DNA of 64,000 bases. It comes from UBA11663 sp049616325 (GTDB taxonomy: Bacteria > Bacteroidota > Bacteroidia > Flavobacteriales_D > Sanyastnellaceae). Below the pieces are notes generated by a model. The model was not told the origin of the DNA, made no database searches, and saw nothing but the letters and a program-made list of their open reading frames with translations. The DNA is taken from NCBI GenBank assembly GCA_049616325.1, contig JBMZHG010000002.1, positions 94,007-158,006 on the forward strand, in the 5' to 3' direction. Both the position numbers and the translations under genes were made by a program. Shown here one piece after another: positions 43,130 through 51,463 of this stretch (its first letter is position 1; the number at the start of each line of letters is the position of its first letter).

Positions 43130-44430
43130 GGGAAGGAAGAGATGATGCGTGTCCAGTTGGGCAAGTGGTGGTGGCCCTCGTGGTGCGAGGCGAGGACGTC
43201 TTTGTAAAGGACGCCGTCGTCGCCGAGCACCCACAGGACGCCGGAGTTTTGTTCTTCGACGAAGTACGAACCGTCGGGCAGACGTTCCTGAAGGCCTTCG
43301 CTGAAGGTCATGATTTCGTGCTCGCGGACGAGTTCCTCGTGGAGAGGCCTGAACGTGTCGGAGGCCAAATCGTATTCCACCACGTGCGAATACCAATGCT
43401 TCAGCAGTGCCTGCTCCTTCGAGACGGGGTACTTGTGGGCGGTGTGGGTGTAACGCCCCACGTTTTCCTGCGTTGCGTTGTTGAAGATGACCAGGGTGGA
43501 GTCGCCCAGGACGTCGACGTCGTGTTGGGCGGCCAGCGGACCGTCGATGACGCGCACGACCTCGCCCGTTGAGGGCCTGAATTGCAGGACCGCCTGCAGG
43601 TTTCGGAAACTCAAAAACACATCTCCTTCCTCAAAAAACGGCCCGGAAAAAAGTGCGGGCTCCACGTCGTTGAGGTGCAGGGGGTCCATGGGGTCCCCCG
43701 AGCGCAACACGAGGTGTTCCAGTCCGTTCTCCTTCAGGATGTCAACGCAGGATTTGACGTACTCAATGTGTCCCGTTTCAGGGTGGATGCGCGCGATGCT
43801 GTTGTCGAGAAAGTGCACGGTTTTCCCGTCCATCTCGTACCTGGCGCGGTACGCCGTCCAGGTGCCTCCCTTTTCGAATTTTTGGACGCACGCCCAAATG
43901 TGCCCTTCCGCGTCCAAGTTGATGGCGTGGTGGAAGAGCAAGCTGTCTTGACGCCAAACCATGTTTGAAGCGGAATCGAGGCGGAACAAGGGCTCGCGCC
44001 CTGTGATGAAGGACACCACAGATTTGTCTTCGAGAAGCAGCGGGTGATGCACCCGGCGGTGGACCTTGAAGTCGAGGACGTCGCGCCGCAGCGTCCACCG
44101 GTGCACCACGTCGCCTGTGCGCAGGTTCCACAGGTCGATGTTGCGGTCTTCGTCTTCGTTGGAATAGGCCGAGAGCGCCAAAACGTCCTCCGTCAAACGG
44201 TTGATCCGGTCGAAGCCGTCGGGTGTGGGGACGTAGGTCTGGGGAAGGGTTTGGGCTTCTTTGACGGACTTCTTGAACAGGTCGGGAAAACCCGCAAGCT
44301 GGTCCACCACAACGTTGCCCCACCCCAAATCGAGGTCGCCTTTCGTGCGGTGCTTCACGACCCAGCCGAACGCCGACAAGGCGGCGAGCACGAGGACGGT
44401 TTGGGCCACAAGGAGGGGGAGGCGATTCAC
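43126..44430 (-). CDS. Arylsulfotransferase (ASST)-like protein
   Basis: 434 residues from a GTG at 44430 (VNRLPLLVAQTVLVLAALSA). The frame extends upstream to 44709, but that part is Arg-rich shadow sequence. An N-terminal membrane anchor or signal (about 4-24) precedes a six-bladed-propeller-like body with repeated strand patterns. Conserved ASST-type segments are QHDVDVLGDSTLVIFNN (the HD and FxN pattern), HAINLDAEGHIWACV and SHVVEYDLASDTF. PAPS-independent ASST enzymes use aryl sulfate donors in the periplasm. I cannot confirm the catalytic His. The stop overlaps the 44-residue gene. Confidence 0.75.
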   Translation of the reverse strand: MNRLPLLVAQTVLVLAALSAFGWVVKHRTKGDLDLGWGNVVVDQLAGFPDLFKKSVKEAQTLPQTYVPTPDGFDRINRLTEDVLALSAYSNEDEDRNIDLWNLRTGDVVHRWTLRRDVLDFKVHRRVHHPLLLEDKSVVSFITGREPLFRLDSASNMVWRQDSLLFHHAINLDAEGHIWACVQKFEKGGTWTAYRARYEMDGKTVHFLDNSIARIHPETGHIEYVKSCVDILKENGLEHLVLRSGDPMDPLHLNDVEPALFSGPFFEEGDVFLSFRNLQAVLQFRPSTGEVVRVIDGPLAAQHDVDVLGDSTLVIFNNATQENVGRYTHTAHKYPVSKEQALLKHWYSHVVEYDLASDTFRPLHEELVREHEIMTFSEGLQERLPDGSYFVEEQNSGVLWVLGDDGVLYKDVLASHHEGHHHLPNWTRIISSFP

Positions 44431-44477
44431 GGTGCGAAGATGGGACGGATTGGGCGGCGAACGAAACCTGGGCGCGA

Positions 44478-45968
44478 CTACTCGACCAACACCGAGACGT
44501 GGAAGGCGGAACCTCGGACGGTGCCGACGAGGTGGTGCAACCCTGGCGCGGCGCGCGTCAAGTCTACCTCGGCTCCTTGCCCTTGCAACACTTCGCGCCC
44601 CAAGGCGTCGCGCAACACCCACGTCGCTCCGGCCCGCTCGACGTCGGACAGGGGCAGGGTGCAGGCCAGGCGCGTCGAACCCGAAGCCGGGTTGGGCACG
44701 CAACGCCACGGGTTGGTGTGCGTCTTGTCGCCGGTCCCGGCACCGCCCTGTTCGGGTGCTTCGCCGACGCTCAGAACGTCGTCAAACAGCGGGTCGTTGT
44801 ATATCCCAAACCCCGGGGCGTCGCTTGACCACGCCCCGAGCGCCCCCAAGCTGTCCAACCGGAGCAGGCACGCGTTCCACGACGGGTCAATGGCACCTCG
44901 CGTGCTGCCTGCCACCCACACCACACCGTCGTCGCCCACGGTGACCCGCGACGGGTCGTCCTCAAACGGCGCGGAGGTGCCCCACGCACCTTGGGATTGG
45001 TAGGCCCCGTTTTCGCTGTAATGCGTCACAAGCATGCTTTCGCCGAGGGAGGCGAAGCCGTCGGTTTGGGTCAATTTCACCCAGCCCTGAGGGGTCCAGG
45101 TGATGTCGCGCCCGGGCCTTTGGCCGCCGCTGGGCCCGTAGAGCACGCCTGTGACCTGCCCGGAGTTGGGGCTGACTGAAATCAAGCTGTGCAAGAGCCA
45201 TTGGTCGTTCGGAGCGGGAGGGCGGTAGCTGTGCAGCACTCGAAGCACCGTCGTTCCTTCGTCCACGGCCACGGCTTCGCTCCAGGCTCCTGCCGCCACG
45301 TCCGGTCCGAGGTGTTCAAAGGCGTATTGGCCGAAGGGATACACCCCCCAAATCGCCGTGGAGGTGGTGTCCCCGACAGTTCGGGAACCCACCGCCACCA
45401 GGACGCTTCCGGAAACCGTGGCGTCGTTGACTTCGTCGAGTGCGCCGGGCGCCCCACCCCACGTTCGGACTTCGGCGGTGGCGAGGTTCACGGCGCAGGG
45501 CTGGCTTCCGGTACTGCCGACGAGCCAGGACTCGTTTTGCCACGTTACGTGCCGGACGGGCCTGAAATTTTGGGGCGTCTGCGGCACGCTCAGCTCGAGT
45601 GCGGTCCCGGTCGAATCCACGACGTGAACTGCGCACAGGTAGCCTTCGCCAGCCACGAGTTGGGAAGTCAGGACCGAGACCGTCCCGGGCGCCGAAGACC
45701 AAGCGTCGACCGGAGTTTCTTGCGCCGCACTCGTCGGCAACAACCGCGTCCAATCGACGTCCAGGTCAGCGTCGTAGTGCACGAGGTACCCCCTGACGAT
45801 GTCGGTGCCTTCAAGCTTGCTCGTGGCGACCAAGAAGGCCCCGGTGCTGTGGGGCACTACAACCTCCCCGCGTTCCAATCCCGGTCCGCCGACGGCACGG
45901 AATTCGGCTTGCCCGAATGCCCCAACCACCGAGGCAATTCCCATCATCGCAGCGAGAAAGGCCTTCAT
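44478..45968 (-). CDS. Secreted protein with a T9SS-type C-terminal domain
   Basis: 496 residues from the ATG at 45968, which overlaps the stop of the upstream glycosyltransferase by ATGA. Signal peptide MKAFLAAMMGIASVVGAFGQ. The body (about 25-410) is beta-rich with repeats resembling delta-60 or propeller-type repeats of surface proteins (for example VTVGDDGVVWVAGSTRG, then LLRLDSLGALG). The last 80 residues (NPWRCVPNPASGSTRLACTL, TWVLRDALGREVLQGQG, APGLHHLVGTV) form a type A sorting domain. No enzyme motif. Co-expression with glycan genes suggests a surface protein that may be glycosylated, as reported for T9SS cargo in some species; this is inference. Confidence 0.85.
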   Translation of the reverse strand: MKAFLAAMMGIASVVGAFGQAEFRAVGGPGLERGEVVVPHSTGAFLVATSKLEGTDIVRGYLVHYDADLDVDWTRLLPTSAAQETPVDAWSSAPGTVSVLTSQLVAGEGYLCAVHVVDSTGTALELSVPQTPQNFRPVRHVTWQNESWLVGSTGSQPCAVNLATAEVRTWGGAPGALDEVNDATVSGSVLVAVGSRTVGDTTSTAIWGVYPFGQYAFEHLGPDVAAGAWSEAVAVDEGTTVLRVLHSYRPPAPNDQWLLHSLISVSPNSGQVTGVLYGPSGGQRPGRDITWTPQGWVKLTQTDGFASLGESMLVTHYSENGAYQSQGAWGTSAPFEDDPSRVTVGDDGVVWVAGSTRGAIDPSWNACLLRLDSLGALGAWSSDAPGFGIYNDPLFDDVLSVGEAPEQGGAGTGDKTHTNPWRCVPNPASGSTRLACTLPLSDVERAGATWVLRDALGREVLQGQGAEVDLTRAAPGLHHLVGTVRGSAFHVSVLVE

Positions 45969-46966
45969 GCGTCGTTCAGGTCTGGTGTGGCTTGACGTTC
46001 GGTGTTTGGTGTTTGGGGTGCTTGACCCCCCACCGAGCGCCTCTCCTTGATCAAGTAAATGGGACGTTCCTGAATCTCTTCCACCCCTCGGCCGATGTAC
46101 ATCGAGAGCACGGCCAGCACGAAGAAGAGCATCGTGAAGCTGAGGCTCAAAAAGACGATGAGCGTGGTGTATCCAGCCGGCGGTTTGTCGCCGAAGAAAT
46201 ACACAACCAGGGAGTATCCGCCCACGCCGAGCGTCACGAGGAAGAAGGTCAGCGCCATCGTCATGGCCGCGTAAAGCGGCTTCCGAGAAAACGAGAAGAT
46301 GGCGATGTTGGCCAAATTGAACAGCCCCGCCCACTTGTACTTGCTTTCTCCCGCCGCACGAGCGCCCGCGTCGTAGGTGAGGGAGGTTTTGTCGAAGCCG
46401 AGGGTTTGGACGTAGCCTCTCAGAAACCGGTTCCGCTCGCGGAAATTGGTTCGGAGAATCTCCGCCACCCGGGCTGAAATCAAGAAAAAATCCGAGGCGT
46501 TCTCTTCGAAGTGAAAGTCGCTCAAGGCGTTGAGCAGGCGGTAGAACCACGAGCTCGCGCGTTGCGTGTGTTTCTTGTCGGCCCGCGAAGCCCGCGTCAT
46601 CGTCACGATGTCGAACCCGTCGGCGAACGCCTTGACCATGTCAGGGAGGGCGGCCGGGGGGTGCTGGAGGTCGGAGTCGAGGCACACGACGGCGTCGCCC
46701 GTGGCGTGGTCGATGCCGGCAATCATCGCGGCTTCGTGGCCGAAGTTTCGGCTGAATTCCAGTGCCTGATGCGAAATGCGATCCTGCGAAGGGGCGTCGA
46801 GAAGGGAGCGGATGAAGGTTTGGCTTTCGTCGTGCGAGCCGTCGTTGACCCACACCAGTTCCACCTCCGTTCCCTCCCAAGTGCGCACGACCTCTTGAAC
46901 GGCCTGCCAAAACAGCGGCAGAACCTCTTCCTCGTTGAACACCGAAACGACCAAACTCACTTTCAT
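45965..46966 (-). CDS. Family 2 glycosyltransferase, polyprenyl-phosphate type (GtrB/DPM1-like)
   Basis: 333 residues from the ATG at 46966. The GT2 domain (about 1-230) has VSLVVSVFNEEEVLPLFWQ, VNDGSHDESQTFIRSLL and the metal site CLDSDLQHPPAALPDM. Two C-terminal membrane helices (ALTFFLVTLGVGGYSLVVYF and IVFLSLSFTMLFFVLAVLSM) are typical of GtrB-like enzymes, which load a sugar from a nucleotide donor onto undecaprenyl phosphate for later transfer in the periplasm. Both ends overlap neighbours by ATGA, with the GT-C-like protein upstream. Confidence 0.92.
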   Translation of the reverse strand: MKVSLVVSVFNEEEVLPLFWQAVQEVVRTWEGTEVELVWVNDGSHDESQTFIRSLLDAPSQDRISHQALEFSRNFGHEAAMIAGIDHATGDAVVCLDSDLQHPPAALPDMVKAFADGFDIVTMTRASRADKKHTQRASSWFYRLLNALSDFHFEENASDFFLISARVAEILRTNFRERNRFLRGYVQTLGFDKTSLTYDAGARAAGESKYKWAGLFNLANIAIFSFSRKPLYAAMTMALTFFLVTLGVGGYSLVVYFFGDKPPAGYTTLIVFLSLSFTMLFFVLAVLSMYIGRGVEEIQERPIYLIKERRSVGGQAPQTPNTERQATPDLNDA

Positions 46967-49218
46967 GGTTCCGAAGGTAAAACCCGCATGGATGCGGCAT
47001 GGTTGTTCACGACGTAAAGTCCGTTGGACAGGGTGTCCACCACGTTGACGTCGGTGGGCCGAAGCAAGAAGTGACGGGTTTGCACGTTGCCCAAATCCCG
47101 CGCCGGACGTCGCAGCATGAACTTGTGCTCGGCGTCCGAATCCGTGGGCGTGAACCGCGCTGAGAACCGGATGCTGTCCCCGGAGAAATGGCAGCTTCGA
47201 TTGAGCGTGTTGAATGCTTCCCAGCGGTTCCCGCCGGGGCTTTGCACGGCTACGAAGAAGGCTTCCGTGGGCCGGTTGGCCTCTTCTTGCGTGAACCAAA
47301 ACGAACATTCCACCTCCTTGCCAAGCGGCAACTCGCCGGGCTCGAATTGCCACACGGTCATGTATTCTTTGGTTTCCTCGCCTTCTTCGCGGTCCGAGGC
47401 TCGGCGAAGCACGCCGGGGTGAGTCAGTCCCACGCTTGGCTTTCCGGCTTCGAGCAGCGGTTGCTCTCCGAGTTTGCCCGGCTCCAACGTCCCCCACGTC
47501 AGCCCCCCGTGTTCAACGCGGCGATCGCACTCCGCCAACAAGGCGGCTTCGGCATCGTTCAGCAGGTCTTCGTTGGCCACCACCAGCAGCGGTCCTTCGC
47601 CCTCAAGCGCCTCAAGTCCCGGGTGGTCGTAGCAAAAGGGCGAGCGCCACGAGAGGTGGTTGCGCGTCTCTGTGACGGAGGTTCGGCTCAGGATGGAGGC
47701 CACGGTCGGCAGGCCCGAGTGGAAGGAGGCGACCATGGTCGCGGAGGCCAGACCCTCGTCCGCTGGCGTGTCCCACATCTCCGAGCCTTTGTGGAAGTAG
47801 GGCAGGGGGAGAATGGACGTGCATCCGCTGTGTGACGCCAAGTCCAAGACCGGTCGCCATTCCTCAGCGCGGTCGGCCGCGAACTCATTGGTCGTGACGT
47901 CCCGTTGGGCCGTCAACGTTCGATGCCAGTCGGCCGACTCCACGAGTCCGAGACCCACCAGCACGGTCAAGGCCCATCGGCCCCGTTTGCGGTCCCGGGT
48001 GGCGCGCCAAGCCCACGCCAGCAACGCCACGTTCAGGACGTACACCCCCGGCCACGCGAATCGGCCCAAGACACGGAAGTTCTTGAGCGGCGACAGGAAT
48101 TCGACCAGGATCGGCGCGGCCTGAAACACCCAGCCCAGGGCGAACAGGGCGAGAAGCGCGGCGCCGCCGACGACCGGGACGAAATTCGACGACCCCGCCA
48201 CGTTCCTGAACCGGCGAGCCGCCAGCGTCCCGAGCCAAACGGCCGCGAGCACCGTTGCCGCAACCCCGACGTACGCGCGGACTTCCCAACGCACGTCCAG
48301 GGCGGACACGAAGTCGGAAAACTGGCGCGCCAGCGGGCCGTGATGCGGCGCGAACCACGCCGACAGGCTGCTGTGGTTCTTCCAAAACCCCGCCGGGTCC
48401 GTCGGCCGGTCGGCGTGGGTGTCGAGCAGGGCCACGATGAGCTGAAACACGGCCACGGGCAGGACGCCCGCTCCCATGGCGACTCCGCCCCAGGTCTGGG
48501 TGCGTTCTCGAACAGGCGCGTTGCCGCGCGCCACGAACCACGCCACCGCCGCGGCGCCTGCTGCCCAGCCGGAAGCCATCAGCCCCAGGTACGGGTGGGT
48601 GAAGTACAGGGCCAACGAAAACAGCGCGTACGCCGCCGACCACCCCGTCTTGGCGCGGGACTCCACGACGCGAAGCAAAAGCCAAACCATGGCCGGCACG
48701 GCCCACATGTGCGCCAAAGAGAAATGCCCGCCGAGCCGCTCCCATTGGGGCATCAAGACCCCCACCGCAAGGGCAAGAAAGGCCGCGGGGAGAGCTTGCA
48801 CCCCAAGGCGCTTGAACACGGCCCACGAGAGGCACGTCGCAGGCACCAAGGAAAGAAGGAGCAGCGCGTTCAATATCCCAACCGAAGCTCCTCCACCGAC
48901 TCCCAACATGCGAAGTCCCCACGCGAGAAGCGGATGGCCGTCGGTGTAGACCGTGAGGTCGCCGTCCGGGTGGTTCATCCCTTCGAAGTGCATCCACGCC
49001 TCGTTGTGGTCGAGGTACCACGCCAAGGTGTAGTAGTTCTTGATGCCGTCGACGCCGCCGTGCATGAGCATGCGGTCTGCGGCGTGCCAAACCCACTCAC
49101 CCCAAAACACCGCCACCCACACGCTCGCGAGCACCGCAGGCAAGGCGAGGCCAAGTCGGTTGGCGGCGGAGGAAAGGGGGGTCAAAAGAGGGATCGACTT
49201 TGGCATCAACGGCGGCAA
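46963..49218 (-). CDS. Large polytopic membrane protein, possible GT-C glycosyltransferase
   Basis: 751 residues; about twelve hydrophobic segments fill the first 430 residues, then a soluble C-terminal region of about 300 residues. GT-C-type glycosyltransferases share this layout and use polyprenyl-linked sugars, which fits the coupled GtrB-like gene directly downstream (ATGA overlap). The first periplasmic loop contains HPDGDLTVYTDGHPL, with acidic residues as expected of GT-C catalytic loops. I do not recognise a specific family; DUF6311-like proteins have a similar layout. Role in transferring a sugar to a surface molecule is inferred. Confidence 0.7.
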   Translation of the reverse strand: MPPLMPKSIPLLTPLSSAANRLGLALPAVLASVWVAVFWGEWVWHAADRMLMHGGVDGIKNYYTLAWYLDHNEAWMHFEGMNHPDGDLTVYTDGHPLLAWGLRMLGVGGGASVGILNALLLLSLVPATCLSWAVFKRLGVQALPAAFLALAVGVLMPQWERLGGHFSLAHMWAVPAMVWLLLRVVESRAKTGWSAAYALFSLALYFTHPYLGLMASGWAAGAAAVAWFVARGNAPVRERTQTWGGVAMGAGVLPVAVFQLIVALLDTHADRPTDPAGFWKNHSSLSAWFAPHHGPLARQFSDFVSALDVRWEVRAYVGVAATVLAAVWLGTLAARRFRNVAGSSNFVPVVGGAALLALFALGWVFQAAPILVEFLSPLKNFRVLGRFAWPGVYVLNVALLAWAWRATRDRKRGRWALTVLVGLGLVESADWHRTLTAQRDVTTNEFAADRAEEWRPVLDLASHSGCTSILPLPYFHKGSEMWDTPADEGLASATMVASFHSGLPTVASILSRTSVTETRNHLSWRSPFCYDHPGLEALEGEGPLLVVANEDLLNDAEAALLAECDRRVEHGGLTWGTLEPGKLGEQPLLEAGKPSVGLTHPGVLRRASDREEGEETKEYMTVWQFEPGELPLGKEVECSFWFTQEEANRPTEAFFVAVQSPGGNRWEAFNTLNRSCHFSGDSIRFSARFTPTDSDAEHKFMLRRPARDLGNVQTRHFLLRPTDVNVVDTLSNGLYVVNNHAASMRVLPSEP

Positions 49219-49224
49219 GTTCGG

Positions 49225-51444
49225 TCACGGGCGTTTGGCGACCCTTGCGGCGCGGACGGTTCCGTCCGGTTCCGTCGTTCTCAGGACGTACACCCCGGCC
49301 GGCAACCCGGTGAGGTCGACGTCAAACCACGGCGTGGCTTGACCGGTGCCGCAGACGTGCCCCTGCATGTCCAGCAGCGCCCACGTTCCTGTCACGTCCT
49401 GGACCCCCGCCACCCAAACGCGGTCCTGCGTCGGGTTGGGGTAGACGAGCAATTCCGCTCCGTCCTCGGGGGCGGGAAAAAAGGGCAGTCCCACGTTCGA
49501 GACCCAACTCAGGGAGGCCAGCACCGCTTGGGACGCGGTGACTTTTCCGTGGCCCCAAACGAGGTCCCCCTCGTCGGGAAGGGTGCCGGTGTCGTCGTCT
49601 TCCCGCGAGGTCAGTTCCAGGATGGCACGCACGTCGCCGGGGGTCAAGGTGGGGTTCGCTTCGAGCATCAGCGCGACAACGCCTGCCGTGGCTGGGCTGC
49701 TCATGCTGGTGCCGGAGAGCTTCGCAAATTCGTAGGTTGTGCCGTCAAATTCTGCGGTGCTGGTGACGTTGTACGAGCCGTCGCGGAACGAACTCAACGA
49801 CGACTCCACGCTCACTCCCGGTGCCGAGACGTTGGGCTTGAGACGTTCGTCGAGGGTGGGGCCGTAGGTGGAGAAAAAAGCCAGCGCACCTCCAAGCTCT
49901 GTTCCTTGAGAATTGAGGTATTCCGAGCTGTACGCGCCGACGGCGATGACGGTTTGGCCGCACGCAGGCTGCTGGATGCCGTAGTACGGGTCCCCCCCGA
50001 GCCACGAGGGCTGGGCGGCTTGAAAATCCTGACCCCAATTGCCAACGTCGTTGGACAGGTGGGTGTGGTTCCACGCGTGGACGCGCCCACTTTCGGCGGT
50101 GGCTTGAAGCACCACGGCGAGGTTGGAGCTGCCTTTGTGAATGCGCATTTGCAGGAACGGCCGGCCGTTGGAGGGATGGGCGGCCTCCATTGCCACGTCG
50201 TAGACAATTGTGTCGCCGTTGGTCACTTGGATGGTGTCCAAAACAAGCGGTCCGTCCGAGGTGGTGTACAGGGGACTTTCTCCCACCACGTTGCTGATGC
50301 CTTGGGTCAGGAGGAAGCCGGCGCTGAACGACTCCCCGGGTTCGCCCCAGAGTGTGAGGTTTTGGCCCCAGGCGTTGGGGTTGGCGGACAGCGGGTAGAA
50401 CTGAACCCGCGACCGAATCGTGTCGCCGGGCCCCGCGAAGGTGTGGTCGAGGTGGAAGTCGCTGTCGCCGTTGTTCCCGTTGGAACTCACGAAGACCACG
50501 CCTTCGGCCGACAGCGCGTCGATGAACTGGTTGCTGAGGCCCGTGCCGTCCGGGACGCCCCACTGGGGAAGTCCCCAGCTGTTGTTGATCACGAGGCGCT
50601 TGCCGTCGGCCTGGGCGACGGTGGCCATCCACTCGAAGGCGTCAAGCGCCGCGGCCTCGTCGACCATCAGGGTGGCGAACAGAAATTCCGCAGCGGGTGC
50701 CATGCCCGTCAAGCCAATTCCTGAGCCGCTTCCGCCCGCGATGCCTGCGACGTGGGTCCCGTGCGTCGAGTAGCTGTACACGTTGGACGTGTCGCTTTCC
50801 ATGAGTTGGATTTCCCAAGGCGTCTCGGCCACCGTTCCGTACCCGTAGTCGCCAGGGGCGGGGCCGGCCTGCCGATACTGGTCCCACGCGGCCCGAATCC
50901 TCGACGCCGTGAGGGCGGTGTCGTAAAACATGGGGTGGGTGTAGTCGAAGCCCCAATCGAGGACGCCGATGAGCACGCCTTCGCCGTGGAAGGGCTGAGG
51001 CAGGTTGAGGCCCGCGTGGACGCTGTCCACGCGCGTGCCGTACCGGGCCTTGTTCAAGTCGGGAACCGCACGAGAAGCCAACTCCACCAATTCCATGGGC
51101 AGGTCATCGAGGGCGTCCAGGTCGTAGGCGTCGATTCGGAACGACGCGATGTCCTCACGGCACGCACCTGCCGTCACGGCGGGGTGATTCGCCGCCCACT
51201 GCCGCCATTCAGATTCGGAGATGCCTTCTTGCAAGCGGCCCAAAAATCCTACGGTGGCCCTGCCACGAATGAGGGCCACGGGGTGGCCTCCCGCGACGTC
51301 GACAAGTTCTTTGGCATCGGGGTGTTTGGAGGCCAGGACCTGGAGTTCTGTAAGGGCGAGCAGGTCCGGGGCGGCCAGGGTTTGGGCACGAGAAGCAAAA
51401 GCCAGGCAGGCCGAAGCGGCCAAGAAAATCAAACGTGACGTCAT
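49225..51444 (-). CDS. Secreted S8 (subtilisin) peptidase with T9SS sorting domain
   Basis: 739 residues. Signal peptide about 1-20. The catalytic triad is visible: D163 in VLIGVLDWGFDYTHP, H228 in YSTHGTHVAGIAGG and S580 in LSGTSMSSPATAGVV. An insert of about 200 residues lies between the His and Ser regions, with the oxyanion Asn in VVFVSSNGNNGD. The last 75 residues (LLVYPNPTQDRVWVAG, GLPAGVYVLRTTEPDG) are a type A sorting domain, so the protease reaches the surface or medium. A -7 box four bases before the ATG supports the start. Confidence 0.95.
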   Translation of the reverse strand: MTSRLIFLAASACLAFASRAQTLAAPDLLALTELQVLASKHPDAKELVDVAGGHPVALIRGRATVGFLGRLQEGISESEWRQWAANHPAVTAGACREDIASFRIDAYDLDALDDLPMELVELASRAVPDLNKARYGTRVDSVHAGLNLPQPFHGEGVLIGVLDWGFDYTHPMFYDTALTASRIRAAWDQYRQAGPAPGDYGYGTVAETPWEIQLMESDTSNVYSYSTHGTHVAGIAGGSGSGIGLTGMAPAAEFLFATLMVDEAAALDAFEWMATVAQADGKRLVINNSWGLPQWGVPDGTGLSNQFIDALSAEGVVFVSSNGNNGDSDFHLDHTFAGPGDTIRSRVQFYPLSANPNAWGQNLTLWGEPGESFSAGFLLTQGISNVVGESPLYTTSDGPLVLDTIQVTNGDTIVYDVAMEAAHPSNGRPFLQMRIHKGSSNLAVVLQATAESGRVHAWNHTHLSNDVGNWGQDFQAAQPSWLGGDPYYGIQQPACGQTVIAVGAYSSEYLNSQGTELGGALAFFSTYGPTLDERLKPNVSAPGVSVESSLSSFRDGSYNVTSTAEFDGTTYEFAKLSGTSMSSPATAGVVALMLEANPTLTPGDVRAILELTSREDDDTGTLPDEGDLVWGHGKVTASQAVLASLSWVSNVGLPFFPAPEDGAELLVYPNPTQDRVWVAGVQDVTGTWALLDMQGHVCGTGQATPWFDVDLTGLPAGVYVLRTTEPDGTVRAARVAKRP

Positions 51445-51448
51445 GCCA

Positions 51449-51456
51449 CGAAAATA
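51449..51456 (-). promoter_or_regulatory. -7 promoter box for the S8 peptidase
   Basis: The minus strand reads TATTTTCG four bases before the ATG at 51444; leaderless transcript predicted. Confidence 0.5.
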
Positions 51457-51463
51457 CCCCGAA

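Noticed and set aside
44431..44709. A 93-residue N-terminal extension of the ASST-like protein
   Set aside because: The extension is extremely Arg-rich and overlaps the upstream gene in another frame; the membrane anchor begins at the GTG at 44430.
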